The notes beneath the pieces were generated by a model that was given only the letters and a program-made list of their open reading frames with translations, was not told the DNA's origin and did no database searches. Positions 8,235-16,167 of a stretch of DNA of 62,582 nucleotides are shown here, in pieces (the stretch's first letter is position 1; every line of letters starts with the position of its first letter). The stretch lies in NCBI GenBank assembly GCA_030147745.1, contig JASBUS010000085.1, forward strand, positions 1-62,582, read 5' to 3'. Position numbers and translations under genes: made by a program. This DNA comes from Alphaproteobacteria bacterium. Lineage in GTDB: Bacteria; Pseudomonadota; Alphaproteobacteria; Micavibrionales; Micavibrionaceae.

Positions 8235-9719
8235 TTACGCCGCCTTATTAATCACAAATTGAGGTTTTGCGCTGAACGCTGATGCACGCTCGATAAAGCG
8301 GCACGCACGCAATACAGTTACTTCATCAAATGGACGACCAATAACTTGCAAACCGAGTGGCAAGCCGCGCTTATCTAAACCAGCTGGTACAGACATACCC
8401 GGAAGACCCGCCATGTTCACAGTTACTGTGAACACGTCATTCAAATACATTTTGATTGGATCATCTTCATTTTCACCAATTGCGAAGGCCGATGATGGTG
8501 TTGCTGGTGTAAGAATGAAATCAACTTTCTCATAAGCCTTTTTGAAGTCGTCTTGTATAAGGCGACGTACTTTTTGTGCTTGGATGTAATACGCATCGTA
8601 ATAACCCGCAGAAAGCACATATGAACCAACCATGATACGGCGCTTAACTTCGTCGCCAAAGCCTTCCGCGCGTGATTTACAGTATGTTTCTGCAAGGTCC
8701 TTACCATCAACGCGCAAGCCATAACGTACGCCATCATAACGCGCCAAGTTTGATGACGCCTCAGCTGGAGCAACGATATAATATGCAGGCAATGCATATT
8801 TCGTGTGCGGCAATGAAATATCAACGATTTCTGCGCCTGCTTCACGTAGCCACTCAATGCCCTGCTCCCAAATCGCGTTGATTTCAGCAGGTGTTTCATC
8901 CAGACGATATTCTTTAGGAATACCAACCTTAAGGCCTTTAACACCTTGTTCGATCAATGCAGGGAAATCTGGCACGTCCAATTTTGCAGATGTGCTATCT
9001 TTCGGGTCGTAACCTGACATAGATTTAAGCATGTGCGCGCAGTCTTCAACGCTACGACCGAATGCGCCCGCTTGGTCAAGTGATGATGCGAAGGCAACGA
9101 CGCCCCAACGTGAACAACGACCATATGTTGGACGAATACCCGCGATACCGCAGAATGCCGCAGGCTGACGGATTGAACCACCAGTATCTGTGCCTGTAGA
9201 CAGCATCGCAATATTAGCCGCAACAGCGGCTGCTGAACCACCTGATGAACCACCAGGTACTAAGTCTGCATCGCTGTCATTCGCCTTCCATGGGTTAACC
9301 ACGTTACCGAAATATGATGTTGTGTTTGATGACCCCATCGCGAATTCATCAAGGTTTGTTTTACCAAGCATAACTGCACCATCAGCAAAAAGCTTAGATG
9401 TTACTGTTGATTCATATGTTGGAATAAAACCTTCAAGGATTTTTGATGCCGCCGTTGTCTGCACGCCTTCTGTACAGAACAAATCTTTGATACCTGTTGG
9501 AATACCATCAAGCGGCAAAGCTGTGCCTGCGGCGTAGCGCTTATCACTTTCAGCTGCCTGTTTAAGGGCAATTTCTGGTGTTTCCAAAATATAAGCATTC
9601 AAATGGCGTGCTTTTTCCATTGCATCCAAATGCGCTTTTGTTAATTCAACGGCAGAAAAATCTTTATTTTTCATGCCCGCTAGTGCTTCTGATACACTTA
9701 AAGCTGTTAAATCCGTCAT
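8235..9719 (-). CDS. gatA: Asp-tRNA(Asn)/Glu-tRNA(Gln) amidotransferase subunit A
   Basis: GatA is the glutaminase subunit that frees ammonia from glutamine for GatB. The 494 residues carry the amidase-signature fold with its Ser-cisSer-Lys triad: Lys78 in [10 protein letters not shown], Ser158 in [12 protein letters not shown] and nucleophile Ser182 in [11 protein letters not shown]. The C-terminal part ([15 protein letters not shown]) is standard. It is 24 bases downstream of gatC. The family also contains other amidases, but the gatC and gatB neighbours settle the role. Confidence 0.97.
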   Translation of the reverse strand: MTDLTALSVSEALAGMKNKDFSAVELTKAHLDAMEKARHLNAYILETPEIALKQAAESDKRYAAGTALPLDGIPTGIKDLFCTEGVQTTAASKILEGFIPTYESTVTSKLFADGAVMLGKTNLDEFAMGSSNTTSYFGNVVNPWKANDSDADLVPGGSSGGSAAAVAANIAMLSTGTDTGGSIRQPAAFCGIAGIRPTYGRCSRWGVVAFASSLDQAGAFGRSVEDCAHMLKSMSGYDPKDSTSAKLDVPDFPALIEQGVKGLKVGIPKEYRLDETPAEINAIWEQGIEWLREAGAEIVDISLPHTKYALPAYYIVAPAEASSNLARYDGVRYGLRVDGKDLAETYCKSRAEGFGDEVKRRIMVGSYVLSAGYYDAYYIQAQKVRRLIQDDFKKAYEKVDFILTPATPSSAFAIGENEDDPIKMYLNDVFTVTVNMAGLPGMSVPAGLDKRGLPLGLQVIGRPFDEVTVLRACRFIERASAFSAKPQFVINKAA

Positions 9720-9743
9720 CTTATTTCTCTCACAAACCTAATA

Positions 9744-10034
9744 TTACTCGACAATTTTGCTAACCACGAAAAAGCCTTCTTGGCTTTCTGGCGCATTTTT
9801 CAATACTTTGTCAGCGATACCGCCATCAGTGACCGCATCTTCACGCAAAACAAGTGGAATCTCGTTCACACTTGCAAGCGGCTCTACATTATCCGTATTT
9901 ACTTCGGATAGCTGCTCAACAAAGCCTAGAATACCTTCTAACTTTTTACCAACAGCTTCAATTTCACTATCTTGAACTTCGATCTGCGCCAAGCGCGCAA
10001 CTTTACGAACGGTTTTTTGATCCATCACAGACAT
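9744..10034 (-). CDS. gatC: Asp-tRNA(Asn)/Glu-tRNA(Gln) amidotransferase subunit C
   Basis: The small wrapping subunit of GatCAB (96 residues, normal size). The start MDQKTVRKVARLAQIEV, the central helix GILGFVEQLSEVNTDNVEPL and the tail (APESQEGFFVVSKIVE) are typical of the family. ATG at 10034 is preferred to an in-frame ATG at 10025 because AAGAGAAA stands at ribosome-site distance. First gene of the leftward operon gatC-gatA-orf-gatB, and divergent from ruvX with a 100-base shared promoter region. Confidence 0.94.
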   Translation of the reverse strand: MSVMDQKTVRKVARLAQIEVQDSEIEAVGKKLEGILGFVEQLSEVNTDNVEPLASVNEIPLVLREDAVTDGGIADKVLKNAPESQEGFFVVSKIVE

Positions 10035-10083
10035 ATCAATTTCTCTTAAACTTTCTCTATTTATAATTGCTTACAAAGGAAAT

Positions 10084-10112
10084 TTATAATAAGCAGAATA
10101 TAAGAAGTACAA
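10084..10112 (-). promoter_or_regulatory. Possible promoter of the gatCAB operon
   Basis: Reading leftward, TTGTAC (10112-10107) and TTATAA (10089-10084) are separated by 17 bases; TATAAA one base further gives an 18-base spacer. The start would fall near 10077, about 43 bases before the gatC ATG. It lies in the 100-base gap shared with the divergent ruvX. Pattern only. Confidence 0.4.
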
Positions 10113-10134
10113 GGAAAAGCACAATAAGGCAAGT

Positions 10135-10599
10135 ATGGATATTGAGCATTTAGCCCAAAAACTACAGAAAAATGATCGCGTGATCGGATTAGACCCCGGC
10201 AAGAAAACAATTGGCGTGGCACTAGCTTCGCTTGCCCTTGGCGTGGCAACCCCGCTAGAGACGATTATTCGCAAGAAATACAGCGTAGATATATTGCGCC
10301 TACAGGCCATTATTAAAGAGTATGAAATACGCGCAATCATCATCGGCCTCCCCTTAAATATGGATGGCAGCGAAGGACGCCGCACACAGTCCGTTCGCGA
10401 CTTCGCCACAGCGTTGACGCGCGATATTCCAAACATCGAAATCGCGTTCTGGGATGAGCGCCTATCAACCCATCACATGGAGAATTTCCTGATTGAGCAA
10501 GCGGATGTTTCACGCCGCCGCCGCGGTGAAGTCATCGACAAGCTTGCCGCACAGCATATTTTACAGGGTGCGGTTGATTATCTTCAGCAGCGCATTTAA
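10135..10599 (+). CDS. ruvX: RuvX/YqgF-type nuclease (Holliday-junction resolvase-like, pre-16S rRNA processing)
   Basis: A 154-residue RNase H-fold protein of the YqgF/RuvX family, linked to maturation of the 16S rRNA 5' end in E. coli and to resolution of Holliday junctions by homology. The catalytic Asp is in GLDPGKKTIGVAL near residue 20. The family's GLPLNMDGSEG and the DERLSTHHME acidic motif follow. A short N-terminal extension (MDIEHLAQKLQKND) is present. AAGG lies just upstream of the ATG. It is divergent from gatC. Its stop codon overlaps the stop of the convergent AhpD-like gene within TTAA at 10596-10599. Confidence 0.9.
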   Translation: MDIEHLAQKLQKNDRVIGLDPGKKTIGVALASLALGVATPLETIIRKKYSVDILRLQAIIKEYEIRAIIIGLPLNMDGSEGRRTQSVRDFATALTRDIPNIEIAFWDERLSTHHMENFLIEQADVSRRRRGEVIDKLAAQHILQGAVDYLQQRI

Positions 10600-11147
10600 G
10601 CCGCGTCAACTTCCGTATTAAAGACGAGCGGAAAATCAACTTCTGTATACGCCAAACCATTAATCGAGTTTGACAATATATTCATGCTGACATTCGCCGC
10701 AATTTCGAATAACTCATCAACAGAAATGCCAAATGCAAGTGCTTTTTGTACCAATTCGCCGCCCGGATGTCCATGACGCGCATTAAGCTCAATTGCGATT
10801 TCCAATATTGCACGTTCTCTAAAGTCCATTGATAACCCCGATTGCGCGGATCGCAATTCATCATCAGGAATACCGATTGACCGTCCAATGGCAGTATGTG
10901 CCGCTAAGCAATAATCGCAACCGTTATGGCTCGCCACAGCAATAGCGATTTTTTCCTGCGTTTCACGTGGCAGCGAACCGCCATGAAGCGTTTCATGCGC
11001 ACCAAGATAAGTTTCCATGGCTGCGGGTGAATTTGCGATGGTATTAAAAAAATTAGGCACATGGCCCATTTCATTATTCACCGCTTCAAGCATCATTTTA
11101 ACTTTACCGCTGGCGTCTTCAAAGCTAAGGGGTTTAACAAGATACAT
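10596..11147 (-). CDS. Carboxymuconolactone decarboxylase / AhpD-like protein
   Basis: A 183-residue protein of the CMD/AhpD family, whose members with a CxxC act as thiol peroxidase partners. The core HNGCDYCLAAHTAIGRS has the CxxC plus the following His of the AhpD active site. The frame is open to 11228, but ATG 11147 (MYLVKPLSFEDA) has AAAGGA upstream and gives the usual length. A second half (LEIAIELNARHGHP through SMNILSNSINGLA) matches the peroxidase-related branch. The stop codon shares bases with that of ruvX. The physiological partner is unknown; likely role is peroxide or thiol defence in the cytoplasm. Confidence 0.82.
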   Translation of the reverse strand: MYLVKPLSFEDASGKVKMMLEAVNNEMGHVPNFFNTIANSPAAMETYLGAHETLHGGSLPRETQEKIAIAVASHNGCDYCLAAHTAIGRSIGIPDDELRSAQSGLSMDFRERAILEIAIELNARHGHPGGELVQKALAFGISVDELFEIAANVSMNILSNSINGLAYTEVDFPLVFNTEVDAA

Positions 11148-11278
11148 GGCCTTGTCCTTTCTATTAAAACCCTTATAATCAAATACACCCTCTACACATA
11201 TATATTTTAACATTTTACGAAACATCACGCCAATTAGATTGGAATTGCTTTTTTATATCTGTGCGGCGCATTATTCAC

Positions 11279-11307
11279 TTGACAAAGATACGGCTAGACC
11301 TTTATAT
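11279..11307 (+). promoter_or_regulatory. Promoter of rplU-rpmA
   Basis: TTGACA at 11279-11284 and TTATAT at 11302-11307 are 17 bases apart (TATATA with an 18-base spacer is equivalent). Transcription would start near 11314, giving a leader of about 100 bases before rplU, which holds the alternative hairpins described at 11311-11354. Confidence 0.65.
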
Positions 11308-11310
11308 ACG

Positions 11311-11354
11311 CTACTTCGTATGAAATCGCTCCGAAGTGGCTGTATGCCTGCCAC
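11311..11354 (+). promoter_or_regulatory. rplU leader with two mutually exclusive hairpins
   Basis: Stem A pairs CTACTTCG (11311-11318) with CGAAGTGG (11332-11339), 8 pairs including one G-U. Stem B pairs GTGGC (11336-11340) with GCCAC (11350-11354). GTGG at 11336-11339 is needed by both, so they cannot coexist. This resembles an autoregulatory r-protein leader, but I do not match it to a named family. If transcription starts near 11314, the first bases of stem A would be trimmed, which is a weakness. Confidence 0.4.
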
Positions 11355-11417
11355 ATTGGGCGTAGAAAAGCAAATCGCTTTATTTAACATTTAAACACTA
11401 GGAAAAAGGCACAAAAC

Positions 11418-11732
11418 ATGTACGCAGTTATCAAAACTGGTGGAAAACAGTATAAAGTCCAAAAGGATGATGTTATCCGCGTTGAAAAATTGGAAGTTGA
11501 AGCAGGTAAAACTGTAACACTTGACCAAGTTCTCATGCTTAATGATGGCAAAAAATCAACAATAGGCGCGCCTGTTGTAGCTGGCGCAAAAGTTACAGCA
11601 GAAGTAATTGAACAAACACGCAGCGATAAAGTGATCGTTTTCAAGAAAAAACGTCGCCAAAACTATCGCCGTAAGAATGGCCACCGCCAAAACCTTACAG
11701 TGCTACGTATCAAAGACATTAAAGCGGCGTAA
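11418..11732 (+). CDS. rplU: 50S ribosomal protein L21
   Basis: L21 (104 residues, normal size) binds 23S rRNA in the large subunit. It opens [18 protein letters not shown] and ends with the L21 signature [19 protein letters not shown] and the usual VLRIKDI. First gene of rplU-rpmA, followed by a terminator and obgE, the widely conserved order. The leader upstream (11311-11354) may regulate it. Confidence 0.98.
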   Translation: MYAVIKTGGKQYKVQKDDVIRVEKLEVEAGKTVTLDQVLMLNDGKKSTIGAPVVAGAKVTAEVIEQTRSDKVIVFKKKRRQNYRRKNGHRQNLTVLRIKDIKAA

Positions 11733-11776
11733 TTGAGCGTCATATAGTAATTTAACAGAATTTAAGGAGAAACATC

Positions 11777-12064
11777 ATGGCACATAAAAAAGCTGGTGGT
11801 AGTTCTAAAAACGGAAGAGACTCGGCAGGCCGCAGACTAGGCGTAAAACGCTACGGTGGCGAAGAAGTATTGGCAGGTAACATCATCGTGCGTCAGCGCG
11901 GTACAAAATACCTTCCGGGTAAAAATGTTGGTGTTGGTCGTGACCACACTATTTTCGCATTGATTGACGGTCAAGTATCGTTCACACGCACTAAAGGCGA
12001 CCGCCCAGTAGTGAACATTGTTCCTGCAAATGACGCGGTAGCAACAGCAAAAGCAGCTGAATAA
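11777..12064 (+). CDS. rpmA: 50S ribosomal protein L27
   Basis: L27 (95 residues) reaches the peptidyl-transferase centre with its N-terminal tail. Here it starts [16 protein letters not shown] directly, without the extra leader peptide cleaved in Firmicutes. The core [13 protein letters not shown] and [12 protein letters not shown] are standard. AAGGAGAAAC upstream is a strong ribosome site. It lies 44 bases after rplU and is followed by an intrinsic terminator at 12089. Confidence 0.98.
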   Translation: MAHKKAGGSSKNGRDSAGRRLGVKRYGGEEVLAGNIIVRQRGTKYLPGKNVGVGRDHTIFALIDGQVSFTRTKGDRPVVNIVPANDAVATAKAAE

Positions 12065-12088
12065 GCTTTTTTGCGTATAAATATCAAT

Positions 12089-12118
12089 AAAGAGGCTTAT
12101 TGCTAGCCTCTTTTTTTT
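12089..12118 (+). terminator. Intrinsic terminator after rpmA
   Basis: AAAGAGGC (12089-12096) pairs perfectly with GCCTCTTT (12106-12113) around a 9-base loop, and the T run extends to 12118. This closes the rplU-rpmA transcript 22 bases before obgE, so obgE needs read-through or its own promoter. Confidence 0.88.
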
Positions 12119-12140
12119 GCGTTAACGACGAGTAGTCATA

Positions 12141-13217
12141 ATGAAGTTCTTAGATCAGGCAAAAATATATGTTTCAAGCGGTAATGGCGGCCCTGGCTGT
12201 ATGTCATTCCACCGTGAGAAATTTGTTGAATATGGCGGCCCTGACGGCGGTGACGGCGGCAAAGGCGGTGACGTCTATTTTCGCGCGCTTAGCAATTTGA
12301 ATACATTGATTGACTTCCGCTATACGCAACATTTCCGTGCGGAATGCGGCCATAACGGTTCAGGCCGCAACAAAAGCGGTCGCGGTGGTGAAGATATTAT
12401 CATCAACGTCCCTGTCGGCACACAAATCATTGATGAAGATAAAGAAACCGTCCTTCTGGATATGGTTGAAGACGGCCAAGTCGTGCTATTCCTACGCGGC
12501 GGTGATGGCGGTTTTGGTAACGCCCATTATAAAAGCTCTACCAACCAAGCGCCTCGCAAAACAACACCGGGCTGGCCGGGTGAAGAGCGTGCCATTTGGC
12601 TGCGCCTAAAATTGATTGCGGATGTTGGCTTACTTGGTATGCCAAATGCGGGCAAATCAACATTCTTAGCTGCATGCTCACGCGCCAACCCTAAAATTGC
12701 AGATTATCCATTCACGACATTGCACCCGAACTTGGGCGTTATGCGCCGTCACGGCTATGAATATGTGATCGCCGATATTCCGGGTTTGATTGAAGGTGCC
12801 TCTGAGGGGCAAGGCCTAGGCCACCGCTTCCTTGGTCATGTGGAGCGCTCAGCCATCCTCCTCCACCTTATTGATATTACACAGGACGATCCTGCAGAAG
12901 CTTATCGCGTCATTCGTGAAGAGCTTGCGAATTATGATGAAAACCTCGCCAACAAAGAAGAAATCGTTGCGCTTAACAAAGCTGATGCGCTTGGTGAAGA
13001 GCTTTCGCAATATCAAGCCGATGAATTTGAAAAAGCCACAGGCATCAAGCCCTATATCATTTCAGCTGTTGCTGGCACGGGTTTAGATCCTGTCATCAAC
13101 AAACTCGGCGACGCCGTACGCGCCCGCAAAGCGGAACAAGCCCCCGTACGCGAAGACATCGAAGCTTACGAGCCAGACATCGAAGGTTATGACGAACTTG
13201 ATAGCGAAGAAGCGTAA
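12141..13217 (+). CDS. obgE: GTPase Obg/CgtA
   Basis: Obg is an essential ribosome-associated GTPase in 50S assembly and stress control. The 358 residues hold the Gly-rich Obg fold (about 1-158, with GGDGGKGGDV and GNAHYKSSTNQAPR), then the G domain: G1 GMPNAGKST, G2 DYPFTTLHPN, G3 DIPGLIEGA, G4 NKAD and G5 near SAVAGTG. A short acidic tail follows instead of the OCT domain of some members. It follows rplU-rpmA as in most bacteria. No clear Shine-Dalgarno site stands before the ATG. Confidence 0.97.
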   Translation: MKFLDQAKIYVSSGNGGPGCMSFHREKFVEYGGPDGGDGGKGGDVYFRALSNLNTLIDFRYTQHFRAECGHNGSGRNKSGRGGEDIIINVPVGTQIIDEDKETVLLDMVEDGQVVLFLRGGDGGFGNAHYKSSTNQAPRKTTPGWPGEERAIWLRLKLIADVGLLGMPNAGKSTFLAACSRANPKIADYPFTTLHPNLGVMRRHGYEYVIADIPGLIEGASEGQGLGHRFLGHVERSAILLHLIDITQDDPAEAYRVIREELANYDENLANKEEIVALNKADALGEELSQYQADEFEKATGIKPYIISAVAGTGLDPVINKLGDAVRARKAEQAPVREDIEAYEPDIEGYDELDSEEA

Positions 13218-13276
13218 ATAAAAATTTTACTCAGATTTCTTCGCCCTCCCTTGTAAATGTTTAATGCTATATTAAT

Positions 13277-13299
13277 TAATTTCATTATAATTGAAATTA
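13277..13299. promoter_or_regulatory. Perfect inverted repeat enclosing a TATAAT box
   Basis: TAATTTCA (13277-13284) and TGAAATTA (13292-13299) are perfect 8-base arms around a 7-base spacer that contains TATAAT (13286-13291). It lies 41 bases upstream of the aminopeptidase-like gene at 13340. The placement, a -10-like box inside a dyad, suggests a repressor operator. No good -35 is visible, so this is tentative. Confidence 0.4.
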
Positions 13300-13339
13300 G
13301 ATTATTGGGTTTAGACGATTCATACATTAAGGGAACAAA

Positions 13340-16102
13340 ATGCCGAAAGATACGCTCGAAAAAGCACTCCACGAAGACCAATTCAAGAAGCCGTTGAAAT
13401 ATCAACCAGATCATATTGACGTTGATATTCGTATCCATGATACGGATAATGTGGATGTTACTTGCGTATATCATTACAAGGATAAATTCCCGACAGAAGA
13501 TAAGCCAGCGATTATCGAGCTTGATTTTGAAGATTTGAAATTAACACCAGAAGAACGCAAAAGCGGCGCTTCGCCTAAATCTCTGCTTAGCTTAGAGATT
13601 GATGGTGTCGCCCTCGTTGAGGGTAAGGATTATATTTATTTGGGTGAGAAGCATAAAATCCACCTGAATGCGCCGAAAGATAAAAACAATTTCACCTTAA
13701 CAGCAAGAACCAATGTTGATCCTCTACATAACACTACGGGCGTTGGTTTATATATGAGTGATGGTAACATCTTTTTCAAAGGTGAAACCATGAACTTCCG
13801 CAAAATTGCCCCTGTGCAAGATCGGACCGATGTTTTATCGACATTCAATGTGATTTTGTCGCAAAATACCAATTCGGCGAACACACAAAATTTTAATCAG
13901 CTCCTCAGCAATGGTGACTTGGTTGATTTCGGCATGGATGCGCAAGGTTACCGCTTTGTGCGCTATGAAGATAAAGTACAAAAGCCTTGCTACCTTATGG
14001 GCGTACAGGCCGGTGAATTTGCAACGGAAGAATATAGCCATACATTTACAAATGGCCATACTGTTAAAATTTTCACCCACGCCCCGCTTAAAGATAAAAA
14101 CAAAGACAAATATGTCATAGAAGGCATTAAGCGCGGCATGGAATATATGGATAAGGAATTTGGGCTTATCTATGACAAGCCTGAATATCACATCACGTCC
14201 TTGACCACATTCAACGCGGGCGCGACAGAAACCAAATCTATGCCGATGTTCTCAGCAGGTTACTTCACGACCGATAAAGACTACGTTCCGTCATCAGACC
14301 TTTTGGCGACAATGGCTGTGGTTATTCATGAATATATCCATGAATTTATCGGTAACGGCTTTTACATCAATAACTGGCTTGAATTGGGCTGTAAAGAAGG
14401 TCAAACCGTCTTCTTAGAACAGCTTGCCACTGCGGCGATGCTTGCTGACCCTGATGTTGTGCGCATGACGGATATGAACGACATGGTGAACCGTCAATTC
14501 CCGAAGGAAGATGACCAGAACCTGCCGCCTATTCCTAAAGCCCTCAATTCAGAGCGCGACCATTACACAGCGACAACATACAGCAAAGGCGCTGAATGCT
14601 TCCGCATGATGCATACTTTGATGGGTCATGATACTTACACCAAACTTATCAAAGAATATGTCGACAGCCATTTATATCAAAACGCATCGATTGATGAGTT
14701 TTTAGAATTGGCCGAGCAATATCACAGCTATGATTACACAGGAAAATTTGCACGCTGGTTTAAACAAGCTGGCCGCGCGACGGTGTCTTGCCACGGCCAT
14801 TACAAAGCAGACGCACAGGAATATGTGATTAGCCTTGAACAACGTTTTAAAGATCCTGACAACAAACCGCTCCCTATTCCACTGGGTGTGGCGCTTTGTA
14901 TTGACGGCAAAATGGTGGATGCACAAACATTCCTTTTTGATAAAGAGAATGATGCCATCGTCTTTAAAAATGTGCCTAAAGAGCCTGAAGCGTATAGCAT
15001 TAACCGCAGCTTCACCGCACCTGTCGAAATCCGTGATGATCAAGGCATGGATAAAGCGATCAAACTCCTCGCCGCAGAAAACGATGGCGTGACACAGTTG
15101 CAAATCATCCAGTCCCTTCACAACAAAGAGATTTTGAAGCGTTATGAAGCCCTTAAAAACGGTCAGAGCATTCCGCCGATTACCAATTCATTCGCTCATG
15201 CATTGAAAACATTGGTGACACGCAAAGACATTGCGCCTGACGTATTGGCGAATTTGTTGATGCCTGCGCCGCTTGGCAGCCTGCGCACAATGCTTAAAGA
15301 TGTAACGCCGATGCATTTGTTCAATGCGCGCGATAGCTACCTTAACGACATTGGCGCGGCGCTTTATAATGAAATGGATCAACTTTATACTGACCTTCGT
15401 AATGATCTTGCAGGGCCCTATAGTGAAGATAAAGCCTCAACACAAAAGCGCACATTGGCAGGCTGCTTGCTCAAAATCACAGCGCGCGCCAAAACCGCCA
15501 AGGAACGTCAAAAGATTATCGACCTATATGATAACGCCAATAACGGTGAAGACCGCATCACAGCGTGTAATTTGCTCGAAAAACTCAAAGATGATGAGCC
15601 TGCACATTATCAGCGCATAATGGATGACTTGCTGCAATATATGTCGGCTGATACCAACGGCACGCTCGCCGCTATTGATATTATGGCGGCGCATACCGCG
15701 AAAGACCCGCGCGCGCATCTAAACGCGATGATTACCGACCCGAAATATAAATTTAGCTGGGCTATTCCGCATCATGGCAAACATGTAGGACCGCGTTTTG
15801 CTGGTAACTATAAAAACTTCCATGCCGCAAATGGCGAAGGCTATGAAGCAATTGCTGATATGGCGATTGCCGCAGGACGCATTAATCCAGAAGTCGCAGG
15901 CGCAATTGGTAACGTACTTGCGTCGCTAAACAGCTTTGACGCCCCAACAGGCGCAAAAATGTACAAAGCTTTGGAACGTATTGATAATACGCCAGGCATG
16001 CCACAGCAGCTACGCGGCATTGTGAAAGACGCGATGAAGGCCTATGACGAAAAAAATAGTGGTCAGAATGGCGGCTCTACGAAACCGGGCTGTAACCCGT
16101 AA
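13340..16102 (+). CDS. Divergent M1 family aminopeptidase, paralogue of PepN
   Basis: A 920-residue M1 zinc peptidase, clearly related in sequence order to the PepN encoded just downstream. The zinc ligands are kept: HEYIH at 330-334 and Glu353 in KEGQ, in HEXXH-X18-E spacing. The catalytic Tyr is present at 414 (YSKGAECF). The exopeptidase motif GAMEN is changed to GATET at 294-298; its Glu is conserved but Met and Asn are not. The surrounding NIFNT reads PMFSAG. It is therefore likely a metallopeptidase with changed substrate or N-terminus handling, or a weakly active copy. There is no signal peptide, so it is cytoplasmic. It is 65 bases upstream of pepN and probably arose by tandem duplication. 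Confidence 0.82.
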   Translation: MPKDTLEKALHEDQFKKPLKYQPDHIDVDIRIHDTDNVDVTCVYHYKDKFPTEDKPAIIELDFEDLKLTPEERKSGASPKSLLSLEIDGVALVEGKDYIYLGEKHKIHLNAPKDKNNFTLTARTNVDPLHNTTGVGLYMSDGNIFFKGETMNFRKIAPVQDRTDVLSTFNVILSQNTNSANTQNFNQLLSNGDLVDFGMDAQGYRFVRYEDKVQKPCYLMGVQAGEFATEEYSHTFTNGHTVKIFTHAPLKDKNKDKYVIEGIKRGMEYMDKEFGLIYDKPEYHITSLTTFNAGATETKSMPMFSAGYFTTDKDYVPSSDLLATMAVVIHEYIHEFIGNGFYINNWLELGCKEGQTVFLEQLATAAMLADPDVVRMTDMNDMVNRQFPKEDDQNLPPIPKALNSERDHYTATTYSKGAECFRMMHTLMGHDTYTKLIKEYVDSHLYQNASIDEFLELAEQYHSYDYTGKFARWFKQAGRATVSCHGHYKADAQEYVISLEQRFKDPDNKPLPIPLGVALCIDGKMVDAQTFLFDKENDAIVFKNVPKEPEAYSINRSFTAPVEIRDDQGMDKAIKLLAAENDGVTQLQIIQSLHNKEILKRYEALKNGQSIPPITNSFAHALKTLVTRKDIAPDVLANLLMPAPLGSLRTMLKDVTPMHLFNARDSYLNDIGAALYNEMDQLYTDLRNDLAGPYSEDKASTQKRTLAGCLLKITARAKTAKERQKIIDLYDNANNGEDRITACNLLEKLKDDEPAHYQRIMDDLLQYMSADTNGTLAAIDIMAAHTAKDPRAHLNAMITDPKYKFSWAIPHHGKHVGPRFAGNYKNFHAANGEGYEAIADMAIAAGRINPEVAGAIGNVLASLNSFDAPTGAKMYKALERIDNTPGMPQQLRGIVKDAMKAYDEKNSGQNGGSTKPGCNP

Positions 16103-16167
16103 GGCGTATCTGGCATAAATAACCTAGAAATCATCCGAGATTCGGAAGCAATTAACGTGAGGACATC

